NCBI GenBank assembly: GCA_902470695.1
Contig: CABRHH010000020.1
Span: 1 to 49,068 of the forward strand
Direction: 5' to 3'
DNA length: 49,068 bases
DNA from: an uncultured Collinsella sp.
GTDB lineage: Bacteria > Actinomycetota > Coriobacteriia > Coriobacteriales > Coriobacteriaceae
Shown here one piece after another: positions 24,987 through 32,782 of the stretch. A model generated the notes under the pieces. The model did not search any database. It saw nothing but the letters and a program-made list of their open reading frames with translations, and was not told where the DNA came from. Numbering within the stretch: position 1 is the first letter of the stretch; every line of letters begins with the position of its first letter. Made by a program: the position numbers and the translations under genes.

Positions 24987-27900
24987 CTAGATCGCGTCCT
25001 CGCGCAGCGTTTCCACCACCGAGGCGGCGCGGGTCTTGCGCAGTGCGTAGACGACGCTGATCAGCAGCACGCCGATCACCACGCCCACGGCCAGGGCCAC
25101 CCAGCCGGGCGGCATCTCGTAGGTGATGCCGATGATTGAGTAGGTAAGGGTGCGCAGCAGCAGCAGCGAGACGACGGCCGCCACGCCGATGCCGATGGCG
25201 AGGCCCCGCCATGCGTAGCTGGCGCACTCCAGCGCGATCATGCGCAGGAAGGCGCGCTGCCCCATGCCGCAGCTCTTGAGCATCGCGAACTCGCGCCGGC
25301 GCAGGATGATGGAGCTCGTGAGCGTGTTGAATACGTTGGCCACCGCGATCGCGCCGGTGATGGCGGCGAAGCACCCGGTGAAGATCTGGACGGTCTGCAG
25401 CATCAGCACGGAGGTCTCCGCGTTGGCGGCGCGGTTGTTGAGGTAGCAGGCGCGCCAGGCGAGCGTGGTCATGTCGCGGTCGATGATGCGCTGCATCTGG
25501 TCACCGGCGCGCGTGGGGTTTTCGGCCGAGAAGGCGTAGGTGACGACCAGGCCGCTCGAGCTCGCCGATTCGAAATCGAAGGGCGCGCACATGGGCGAGT
25601 TGTCGGCGTTGCGGCCGTTGGCGCCGGAATCCTCGGCGAGGTGCGTGAGGCGGGCGAGCGAGGAGATGGGCAGGATGATGGTGGGCCAGTCCGTGCGGTT
25701 AGAGAGCGCATCCGGCAGATCGGTGGCCGCGCCGACCATCTCGATCGGGGTCGTCATCGTCTGCATCTGGTCGATCGGCAGCGTCTCGGTGCGGGAGGTC
25801 TGGCCGTCGATGTACTGATAGCTTCCCTGAGCCTCGCCGTCCTGGTCGAGCTCGAATCGGGTGAAGTAGCTATTTGCTGTCTCGGCGATGTGCGTGAACA
25901 GGTCGATCGTGCCGTGCCCGGTGAAATTGTCGCGGGTGACGTAGCGCCCGTCCACGCTGCTGACAGCTCCGTTCAGCCCAATGCCTGCGACCTGGTCGTT
26001 CCTGTCCGCGTGCGCCGCGGCGTCTTCGAGCCCGTTGCGTGCGAGCAGGTCGTTCCAGGTGTCCTCGTCCACGAAGGTAACAACGACGCTGCCCCAGAAG
26101 GTTCCATGGGTATCCACCACGGCATCGGAATCCACCCAGGCGGCTGCATCCTCGGTTGCCTCGGCGTTGCCGTCGCCGACCGTTGAGACGCGGTCGGCTT
26201 GGATGGCGTCGGCAGACGTCGCGTACCCCGACAGGTCGATCCAGGTGCCGAGCGAGCCCACCCCGTCCGGGGAGGCGAGCAGCTCGCCGGCGTCGCAGAC
26301 GTTGAGCAGCGCGTCGTCGATGCTTTCGCCGGTGCCGAGCGCGCGCGTGCCGTACACCTCGATATCGCCGACGCCGATGTCGCCGATGCGGGTGAGCGTG
26401 CTCAGGTAGGCGCCGATGGTGCCCGCGGTGATCAGCAGCGCCACCGAGACGGCCAGCGAGGCCACCGCCACGCGCCCCTTGGTGCTCGCGCGGGTGAGGT
26501 TGCGGTGGGCGATCCAGCCGGGAACGCCCAAGCCGCGCATGCGCCAGCGGTCGAGGGCGCGGCGCAGCTTGCCCGGCCGCTGCCCGCGCTTGCGTTCGCT
26601 GCGGCTGAGCTTCACATCGCGATGCTGGCGGATGGCGTCGACCGCCGAGATGCGGCTGGCGCGCCAAGCGGGCAGCGCGGCGCTGATCAGCACGGTGACG
26701 CAGGCGATAGCGGCGGCGAGCGCGCACACAGCCGGGTCGACCACGATGGAGGTGATGCCCGCGGTGTCGGCGTAGAGGGCCGTGTCGACTATGGCGGCAA
26801 GGCCCTTGCCGGCGATCTGGAACACCACCCAGGTGCCGGCGAGGCCCAGCGCCAGCCCGATGGGGATGCCGATGGCGGCCAGGATGAGCGCTTCCAGGTA
26901 GACCGTGTGCCTGATCTGCCGGCGGCTCGCGCCCAGCGAGGCGAGCAGGCCGAACTGCCGAGTGCGCTCCGAGATGGCGATGGCGAACGAGTTGTAGATC
27001 AGCGAGACCGAGGCGACGAGCACGACACCGGCCAGGATGGCTGCAAACGAGTAGAGGGTGCCCCAGATGGCGGCATCATCCGGCATGCCTTGGTAGCGCA
27101 CGAGATTCGAATGGACGTATCCGGTGGCGTTGGAATCCTGGTACAGCAGCGGGTTGCTGCCGGCTGAGTAGAACATCGTCTTGTCGGTGCCCGCATAGTC
27201 CTCGACCAGGCGGTCGAGTTCGCCTGAGGTGTGCACCGTGGTTGAGAACACGGCGCTCGTCATGCGCGCCGGGGCGTCCGAGACGGTGAACGCGGCATAG
27301 CCGGCTGCGGAATCCCACAGGTCGCTGGGGTCGAAGAAGCCCACGACGGTGTAGGTGCGCGCCGGCTCGGTATCGGCGAGCCATTCGAGCAGCGTGGTGC
27401 CGTCAGCGTCGTTGCTGTCGACGTAGATGCCGTCGGAGGGCAGGCAGGGGCGGTCGCGATCGCGCGTGGGGTCATGGAAGCGACGCAGCCCGAGGGCGAA
27501 ATCGATGGTGCTGCCCACGGCCAGCTGGCCGGTCCAGGTGGCGCGGGAGGCGTCCTCGTCGCGCCCGGTGGCGGTGACCTCGCCGTCGAAGGGGGTGCGC
27601 TCGTCGGTCGTGATGCCGCGCAGGGAGCTCGGCAGCACGATCTCGCCGTCGGCCGCCGGTGCGCGCCCCTCGACGATGTCGGGCATGGTGAGCAGGCCGT
27701 CGAGCTTATCGCGCTCGGGCCACGCCTCGAGGGTGAGGTAGCGGCCCCAGGTGGTGTCGAGCGCTGTGGGCATGAGCGCCGAACCCAGGTAGCGCCGCTC
27801 GTAGAGGTGAGAGACGCGCGAATCTTCGCGTAGCTGGTCGAGCTTCTCGGTCGAGATGTTCTCGATGCGCACCTGCCAGGAGCCCTCGCGGGCGATGGTG

Positions 27901-28109
27901 GCGGAAAGCAGGCTGCCCAGCATCGTGACCGCCGAGGTGAAGATCGCGCAGATCAGCGCGCATGACAGGGCGATGCCGATGATGGACACCAGGGTGCGCG
28001 AGCGGTTGCGGGCCAGCGAGCGCAGCGCGAAGTGCGCGAACACGCTGCCGTGCCGCGGTGCGTGGCCCAGGGGATCCGTGGTATGTGCTGGGCGCTTCAT
28101 GTCGCTCAC
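24987..28109 (-). CDS. Large FtsX-family ABC permease (1040 residues)
   Basis: Membrane subunit paired with the ATPase ahead of it. The layout is a doubled MacB/FtsX unit: helix 1 (about 40-70), extracytoplasmic domain 1 (about 75-345), three helices (about 348-480), a short cytoplasmic part, a fifth helix (about 550-575), extracytoplasmic domain 2 (about 580-905) and three more helices, ending in VVETLREDAI. This eight-helix, two-domain plan is typical of export or peptide-sensing permeases larger than BceB. The GTG at 28109 overlaps the ATPase stop (GTGA); an ATG at 28100 is the alternative start. The cargo is unknown; the linked two-component system suggests antimicrobial peptide or envelope-stress response. 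Confidence 0.9.
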   Translation of the reverse strand: MSDMKRPAHTTDPLGHAPRHGSVFAHFALRSLARNRSRTLVSIIGIALSCALICAIFTSAVTMLGSLLSATIAREGSWQVRIENISTEKLDQLREDSRVSHLYERRYLGSALMPTALDTTWGRYLTLEAWPERDKLDGLLTMPDIVEGRAPAADGEIVLPSSLRGITTDERTPFDGEVTATGRDEDASRATWTGQLAVGSTIDFALGLRRFHDPTRDRDRPCLPSDGIYVDSNDADGTTLLEWLADTEPARTYTVVGFFDPSDLWDSAAGYAAFTVSDAPARMTSAVFSTTVHTSGELDRLVEDYAGTDKTMFYSAGSNPLLYQDSNATGYVHSNLVRYQGMPDDAAIWGTLYSFAAILAGVVLVASVSLIYNSFAIAISERTRQFGLLASLGASRRQIRHTVYLEALILAAIGIPIGLALGLAGTWVVFQIAGKGLAAIVDTALYADTAGITSIVVDPAVCALAAAIACVTVLISAALPAWRASRISAVDAIRQHRDVKLSRSERKRGQRPGKLRRALDRWRMRGLGVPGWIAHRNLTRASTKGRVAVASLAVSVALLITAGTIGAYLSTLTRIGDIGVGDIEVYGTRALGTGESIDDALLNVCDAGELLASPDGVGSLGTWIDLSGYATSADAIQADRVSTVGDGNAEATEDAAAWVDSDAVVDTHGTFWGSVVVTFVDEDTWNDLLARNGLEDAAAHADRNDQVAGIGLNGAVSSVDGRYVTRDNFTGHGTIDLFTHIAETANSYFTRFELDQDGEAQGSYQYIDGQTSRTETLPIDQMQTMTTPIEMVGAATDLPDALSNRTDWPTIILPISSLARLTHLAEDSGANGRNADNSPMCAPFDFESASSSGLVVTYAFSAENPTRAGDQMQRIIDRDMTTLAWRACYLNNRAANAETSVLMLQTVQIFTGCFAAITGAIAVANVFNTLTSSIILRRREFAMLKSCGMGQRAFLRMIALECASYAWRGLAIGIGVAAVVSLLLLRTLTYSIIGITYEMPPGWVALAVGVVIGVLLISVVYALRKTRAASVVETLREDAI

Positions 28110-28786
28110 GCCCGACGCTCGTCGCGCACGATCCGGCCGTCCTCGATCGCGATCACGCGGTCGGCCATGAGGGCGACGTCCTCGTCGTGGGTGATGACGA
28201 TGAGGGTCTGCTTGAAGCGGCGGTTCGAGTCGCGCAGCAGGCCCATGATCTCGGCGGAGTTCTTGGAGTCGAGGTTGCCGGTGGGCTCGTCGGCCAGCAC
28301 CACGGCCGGCGCGTTCATGAGGGCGCGCCCGATGGCCACGCGCTGCTGCTGTCCGCCGGAAAGCTGGTTGGGCAGGTAGTGCTCGCGTCCCTTGAGGCCG
28401 AGGGCCGCGATCAGCGCCACCAGGCGCTCCTCGTTCACGCGGCGGCCGTCCATGAGGACCGGCAGCGTCATGTTTTCTACGACGTCGAGCACGGGGATGA
28501 GGTTGTAGAACTGGTAGACCAGGCCCACCTCGCGCCGGCGGAACACGGCCAGCTCCTCGTCGGAGCGCTGGAAGATGTCCTGGCCCTGCAGGCGGACCGT
28601 GCCCGAGGTGGGGCGGTCCACGCCGCCCATGAGGTGCATGAGCGTGGACTTGCCCGAGCCCGAGCTGCCGATGATGGCGATGAACTCACCGGCCTCGATC
28701 TCGAGGCTGACATCGTCGAGCGCGGTGACGGCGGTGTCGCCGGTGCCGTACACGCGGCTGAGGTGCTCTACGGTGAGGATGTTCAT
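28106..28786 (-). CDS. ABC ATPase, BceA/LolD type
   Basis: Cytoplasmic ATPase of 226 residues driving the 1040-residue permease. Walker A GSSGSGKSTLMHLMGG, the Q-loop VYQFYNLIPVLDVVENMTLP characteristic of BceA/SalX proteins, signature LSGGQQQRVAIGRAL, Walker B VVLADEPTGNLDS and switch His in IVITHDEDV. It is the first gene of a five-gene ABC operon and lies 314 bases downstream of the histidine kinase gene, with its own promoter region in that gap. Confidence 0.95.
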   Translation of the reverse strand: MNILTVEHLSRVYGTGDTAVTALDDVSLEIEAGEFIAIIGSSGSGKSTLMHLMGGVDRPTSGTVRLQGQDIFQRSDEELAVFRRREVGLVYQFYNLIPVLDVVENMTLPVLMDGRRVNEERLVALIAALGLKGREHYLPNQLSGGQQQRVAIGRALMNAPAVVLADEPTGNLDSKNSAEIMGLLRDSNRRFKQTLIVITHDEDVALMADRVIAIEDGRIVRDERRA

Positions 28787-28867
28787 GCCTGCGCCTTTCC
28801 TTCGCGGTGACCCGCGCGTCCGCCGAGTCTGCAGACGCGCGGGAAACGGTCGATGCGACCTTCATCT

Positions 28868-28913
28868 ACCATACTGGAGTTTGGCGCTTGCGAGCGCGTG
28901 ACCGGCATGTGAC
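28868..28913 (-). promoter_or_regulatory. Promoter and likely response-regulator site of the ABC operon
   Basis: On the - strand, GTCAC-ATGCCG-GTCAC (28913 to 28898) is a direct repeat with 11-bp period, as bound by OmpR/PhoB-type regulators. The -10 TATGGT (28873-28868) lies 24 bases downstream and has no -35, so the repeat falls at about -37 to -52, where an activator touches RNA polymerase. The rest of the 314-base gap (28914-29100) is GC-rich with no gene. Confidence 0.5.
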
Positions 28914-29100
28914 GGTTTCGTCATGCTGGGGCGCGGGGCATGCGGCCCGCCGGCGTATGCGGCGCGATCGGCGAGCCAGGTGCGCAAAGCGCCGGTGGGG
29001 GTGCGCTGCCGCGGGCGGGCTGTCCGGGGCGAGGCATCGCCGCGGCGCAGCCGAGGCCCGGGCCGGCATCCCATACGGCTCGATGGCGGCCCGCCGGGCA

Positions 29101-30177
29101 TCAGACGACGGCTTTGAAGAAGACGAAGTCGAACTGCGCGCCGATAACCGCGCCCGTCTCGTCTGTTCGGTTGCAGGCGGACAGCGAGCCGCCTTGAGCG
29201 GCCACAAGGCTTTTGGCCAGCGAGAGCCCGATGCCGATGCCGGCGGGGTTCACCTCGGATGATTCGCCCGCGCGCGCCTGGCCGCGGTAGAAACGCTCGA
29301 AGATATGCGGCAGGTCCGCGTCGGCGATGCCTCCGCCGGTGTCGGTGATGCGCAGACGGCAGGCCAGGGCATCCTCCCAGGCGCGGATGCGCACCTGCCC
29401 GCCCGCGCCGGTGTGCTCCAAGCAGTTCTTGAGCACGTTGCCCAACGCCTCGGCGCTCCAGTTCGGATCGCCGGTGAACGAAGCCTTTTGGTCGACGTCG
29501 AGCTCGAGCTGGACGCCGGCGATATCGAAGGCGATGGCGAGCGCCTCGGTGGCGGCGTCGACGAGCGCGCCGGCCCGCACGGGGATGCGGGTGAGCTTCA
29601 CCACGCCGGCGTCGATGCGGGCGAGCTTCAGCAGCGTTGCCACGAGCTCCTCGACGCGCCCCTGCAGGCGCTGGACGAGCCGCACGCGCTCGATGAGGTC
29701 GGGTGAGGCCTCGGCTTCCGCCAGGCGCGTGCGGATGAGCTCGGTGGACAGGGCAATCGAGGTGAGCGGCGTTTTGAGTTGGTGGGAGATATCGGCGAGC
29801 GCATCGGCAAGGGCGCGCTTCTCGCGCTCGAGCTCCTCCACGGTGGCGTCGAGCCGGGTGATGACGCGGTCGAGCTCGCTGGACAGGATGGACAGCTCGC
29901 CTTCGCCGATGGAGCGGAAGTCGAGGGAGCGGCCCCCGTTGAGCACGGCGTCGAGGCGGTCGGACATGCGGGAGATGGCTCGGTAGCGGGCGCGGGTGGC
30001 AACAAGCAGCGGGACGAGAGCGCCGACGGCGGCCGCGACGCAGCCGGCGCCGGCGACGGCAGGTGCCGCGGAGGCGTCGGCGCGCGCAACCAAGAACCCG
30101 GTGAGGGCGGCGCACGCTCCGCCCAGCAGCACGGCGATCGCGCTTGCGCGCCGGACCTCGGGGTTGCGGAATACCAT
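29101..30177 (-). CDS. Sensor histidine kinase with short extracellular loop
   Basis: Membrane kinase of 358 residues. Two helices (about 12-30 and 38-60) leave only a few residues outside, the plan of intramembrane-sensing kinases such as BceS that rely on an ABC transporter to detect their signal. The cytoplasmic part has a linker, H-box with phospho-acceptor His132 (ADISHQLKTPLTS), N-box NVLKNCLEH, G1 DTGGGIAD, F-box IFERFYRG and G2 GIGIGLSLAKSL, all intact. It starts three bases after the response regulator stop; the transporter it probably senses through is encoded just downstream. Confidence 0.94.
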   Translation of the reverse strand: MVFRNPEVRRASAIAVLLGGACAALTGFLVARADASAAPAVAGAGCVAAAVGALVPLLVATRARYRAISRMSDRLDAVLNGGRSLDFRSIGEGELSILSSELDRVITRLDATVEELEREKRALADALADISHQLKTPLTSIALSTELIRTRLAEAEASPDLIERVRLVQRLQGRVEELVATLLKLARIDAGVVKLTRIPVRAGALVDAATEALAIAFDIAGVQLELDVDQKASFTGDPNWSAEALGNVLKNCLEHTGAGGQVRIRAWEDALACRLRITDTGGGIADADLPHIFERFYRGQARAGESSEVNPAGIGIGLSLAKSLVAAQGGSLSACNRTDETGAVIGAQFDFVFFKAVV

Positions 30178-30180
30178 CGG

Positions 30181-30870
30181 CTACTCCCGCGTCTTGTAGC
30201 CCAGCCCGCGGACCGTGGTGATGAGCTGCGGATGGGAAGGGTCGTCCTCGATCTTGTCGCGCAGGCGCTTGATGTAGACCGAAAGGGTGTTCTCCTCGAT
30301 ATAGGTGCCGGCGTCGTCCCAGAGGGCGTCGCGGATCATGTCGCGCGTGATCAGCTTACCGGGGTTGGTGGCGAACAGCAGTAGCAGGCGGTACTCGAGG
30401 GCCGACAGCGCGATCTCCTCGCCATGGCGCTCCACATGGGCGCGCTCGGTGTCCACGCGCAAGGGCCCGAGGCAGACGGTGCGCGCCGAGGGCTGCGAGC
30501 GCCTGATCGCGGCGTCGACGCGCGCGAGCAGCTCGCGGGGCCGGAAGGGTTTGGCGATGTAGTCGTCGGCGCCCATGCGCAGGCCGGTGACGGTGTTGAA
30601 CTCGTCATCGGAGGCGGTGAGGAAGATGACCGGGGTGGCGGGCGAAGCCTGCTTTATGGCGGCGCACACCGCGAACCCGTTGCCCTGCGCCAGCGAGATG
30701 TCGAGCAGGACGAGCTGGAAGGGGCAGGGGCCCTGCACCGGCACCGCGGCGGCGATGGCGGCGTTTTGGGTGGCCGCATGCTCGACGCTATGGCCACCTT
30801 GGGCGAGCAGCTCGGTGAGGGCCTCGATGATGAGCGGGTCGTCTTCGACCAGCAGGATGCGCGCAGGCAT
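30181..30870 (-). CDS. OmpR/PhoB-family response regulator
   Basis: DNA-binding regulator of 229 residues. The receiver has Asp10-Asp11, phosphorylated Asp57 (LVLLDISLA), Thr in FLTAS and Lys in AKPF. The winged-helix effector follows (ALEYRLLLLF, TLSVYIKRLRDKI, TTVRGLGYK). AAGGAGA precedes the ATG at 30870. It lies nine bases after the L,D-transpeptidase stop, so the envelope enzyme, regulator and kinase form one operon. Candidate binding sites are the related 16-bp elements at 32603-32618 and 28898-28913. Confidence 0.95.
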   Translation of the reverse strand: MPARILLVEDDPLIIEALTELLAQGGHSVEHAATQNAAIAAAVPVQGPCPFQLVLLDISLAQGNGFAVCAAIKQASPATPVIFLTASDDEFNTVTGLRMGADDYIAKPFRPRELLARVDAAIRRSQPSARTVCLGPLRVDTERAHVERHGEEIALSALEYRLLLLFATNPGKLITRDMIRDALWDDAGTYIEENTLSVYIKRLRDKIEDDPSHPQLITTVRGLGYKTRE

Positions 30871-30879
30871 GGGGTCTCC

Positions 30880-32484
30880 TTAGTTGTGCACGACGACGCA
30901 GAGCCCCACGCTGATGAGGTTATGGAGCTCCTGGGCTTTGGCGGGCGGCAGGTTCACGCAGCCGTGGCTGCCCACGGACAGGTAGGCGCTGGGGTTGGAG
31001 AAGGACGAGGACGCCTGCCAGCTGGCGTCGTGCAAGCCGATGGCGTTGCCTACGAACGGCATCCAGTAGTTGACGGGCGTTTTGTACTCGGGCTCTCCGG
31101 TGGACGGGTCGGTCTTGCCGATGAGCGTGGAGCCGCCGCTGTTGGAGCGGATGGCATAGACGCCGGTAGGGGTCCCGTTGCCCTTGTTGGGGTTGCCCGA
31201 GATGATGCCGGACTCCCACAGCAGGTTGCCCGAGGCGTCGTAGTAGCGGGCGTGCTGCTCGCTGAGGTCGATGTCGATGTAGGCGCCCCAGTCGGCCGCT
31301 CCCGCGCCGCGGAAAGCGTCGGCGGTCTGCTTGGTGGGGATCTCGATGTCGCCCACCTGCTTGTTCGCCACCGCCTCCTGCAGCTTCTGGACGAGCGCCG
31401 CCTCGTCGGTGATCCAGCCGTAGCTGCCGCCGGAGACGCTGATCTGCTTGCCGTCCGGGCGCGTGTAGGTGCGCGTGGTGCCGGCGGTGTCGAGGGTGGT
31501 GGCGAGCTGGCGCACCCAGGCGGTGACCGGGTCGGTGCTCAGGGTGGGGTTCAGCGCGTCGTCGAAGGTGATCCACTGCGCGAGCTGGGCGCCGTCGAGG
31601 GTCGCCACGCTCGTGCCGCCCATGGTGAGGTTCACGTTGGTGCCGATCAGCGCGTTGGCCGCATCGCAGGCCGCCTGGAGCTGCTCGTCGGTGGCGCCGC
31701 CGGCCAGCGGGGTGAAGCTGTCCTCGTCCAGGGTGAGGGTGTGGCTCAAGGACGCGACGGCTTCCAGCGCGTCGGCGACGATGGTGTCGCGGTCGAGCTT
31801 CTGGTTCGAGCGGGCGCGCTCGACGGTGAACGATCCGGTGGACTCGTCGTAGGCGCCGGCGGCGTCGAAGGTGCCGGTGCGGTCGGCGTTGAAGGCGTCG
31901 ATCGCGGCGCCCAGGTCGGCGGTGAAGGCGTCCTGGTCGAAGTCGTCGGGCAGGGAGGTGGTGCCGGCGGCGTGTCGGGCGCCGGCGGTGAGCGCCTGGA
32001 TGAGACGCACGGGCCAGGCGAAGGGCTCGTTGGCGCCGATGACGGCATCCACGGCCGCCTCGGCGTCGACGATCTGGCTGGAGCCGGGGGTGAAGGTCCA
32101 GGAGAAGCCGTCGCCCTCGACGGTCAAGGTGTAGTCCTTGACGGCGGCCTTCACCTGGGAGACGGCGTCGGCACGACGCTTCCAGGAGACGTCGATGTCG
32201 GCGATGGAGGTGCGCGGGTAGCACAGGTTGGAAAACGCTATCACGCCGCCTGCGTAGACGACGGCCAAAAGCGCGACGATGACACCGAGGGTGATGAGGG
32301 CACCGCGCCGCGGCTTGCGTGAACCGCCGTTGTGGGCGCCGCGCTTGCCATGGGTGGCGGGTGCGCTGTGGGCGCCGCGGGCGTGTGCGGGGGCGGGTGC
32401 CGCCGCGCCGATACGGGGCAGGTCCGCGAGGGAGGGGATCTGTTGCGTCGAATCGGTACCGGAGGAGGTGGTCTCGTTGTTCAT
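30880..32484 (-). CDS. L,D-transpeptidase (YkuD family) with two peptidoglycan-binding-like domains
   Basis: Cell-wall enzyme expected to form 3-3 crosslinks or attach partners to peptidoglycan. The 534-residue protein has a cytoplasmic Ala/Arg-rich start, one membrane anchor (about 65-85), two repeats of the domain often found before YkuD (about 90-400) and a C-terminal YkuD catalytic domain with SVGSHGCVNLPPAKA, catalytic Cys509 and His507, and a second His in IGLHDASW. The ATG at 32484 is preferred; the longer in-frame start has no leader features. It heads an operon with the response regulator and histidine kinase, so wall crosslinking and the envelope-stress system are expressed together. 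Confidence 0.92.
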   Translation of the reverse strand: MNNETTSSGTDSTQQIPSLADLPRIGAAAPAPAHARGAHSAPATHGKRGAHNGGSRKPRRGALITLGVIVALLAVVYAGGVIAFSNLCYPRTSIADIDVSWKRRADAVSQVKAAVKDYTLTVEGDGFSWTFTPGSSQIVDAEAAVDAVIGANEPFAWPVRLIQALTAGARHAAGTTSLPDDFDQDAFTADLGAAIDAFNADRTGTFDAAGAYDESTGSFTVERARSNQKLDRDTIVADALEAVASLSHTLTLDEDSFTPLAGGATDEQLQAACDAANALIGTNVNLTMGGTSVATLDGAQLAQWITFDDALNPTLSTDPVTAWVRQLATTLDTAGTTRTYTRPDGKQISVSGGSYGWITDEAALVQKLQEAVANKQVGDIEIPTKQTADAFRGAGAADWGAYIDIDLSEQHARYYDASGNLLWESGIISGNPNKGNGTPTGVYAIRSNSGGSTLIGKTDPSTGEPEYKTPVNYWMPFVGNAIGLHDASWQASSSFSNPSAYLSVGSHGCVNLPPAKAQELHNLISVGLCVVVHN

Positions 32485-32548
32485 ACGCGTGTGGGCTTCC
32501 TGGATGCAGGGCCGCGCGCCGGCGGCCGGTGGTTTTCGCTTCGCAGCG

Positions 32549-32554
32549 ATTATA
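32549..32554 (-). promoter_or_regulatory. Second -10 (TATAAT) before the transpeptidase gene
   Basis: Perfect TATAAT on the - strand, 65 bases before the ATG, without a matching -35. It may give a second, nearer start. Confidence 0.4.
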
Positions 32555-32602
32555 CCTGCCCGCGCGGACACAATCGGCCGCACGGGGGATATGGGCGTCC
32601 CT

Positions 32603-32646
32603 GTGACGGCATCGTCACGTATATCCGGCTTTGTACCGGGTGTCAA
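32603..32646 (-). promoter_or_regulatory. Promoter with operator over the start site, transpeptidase-TCS operon
   Basis: On the - strand TTGACA (32646-32641), exactly 17 bases, then TATACG (32623-32618) form a near-consensus promoter. The palindrome GTGACG-ATGC-CGTCAC (32618-32603) begins at the last -10 base and is centred on the expected start. A protein bound there would block initiation. The element resembles the repeat before the ABC operon. The remainder of the 298-base gap (32485-32782) holds no gene. Confidence 0.65.
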
Positions 32647-32782
32647 AGCCGGGATGGCCGCGTGTTGGCGGCCGGAAGGCAGTCGTCACGGATAGCATCG
32701 ACGGTTCGTGCGGCGTCGGCGGCGTGCCCCGCGCGGAGAACCGCCGATGCGCGCGGGTGCGAGCGCCCCGTCGGGCTGCCCG

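Noticed and set aside
28914..29100. A small gene in the kinase-ABC gap
   Set aside because: Frames on both strands are Arg/Pro/Gly-rich, lack ribosome binding sites and overlap the promoter element.
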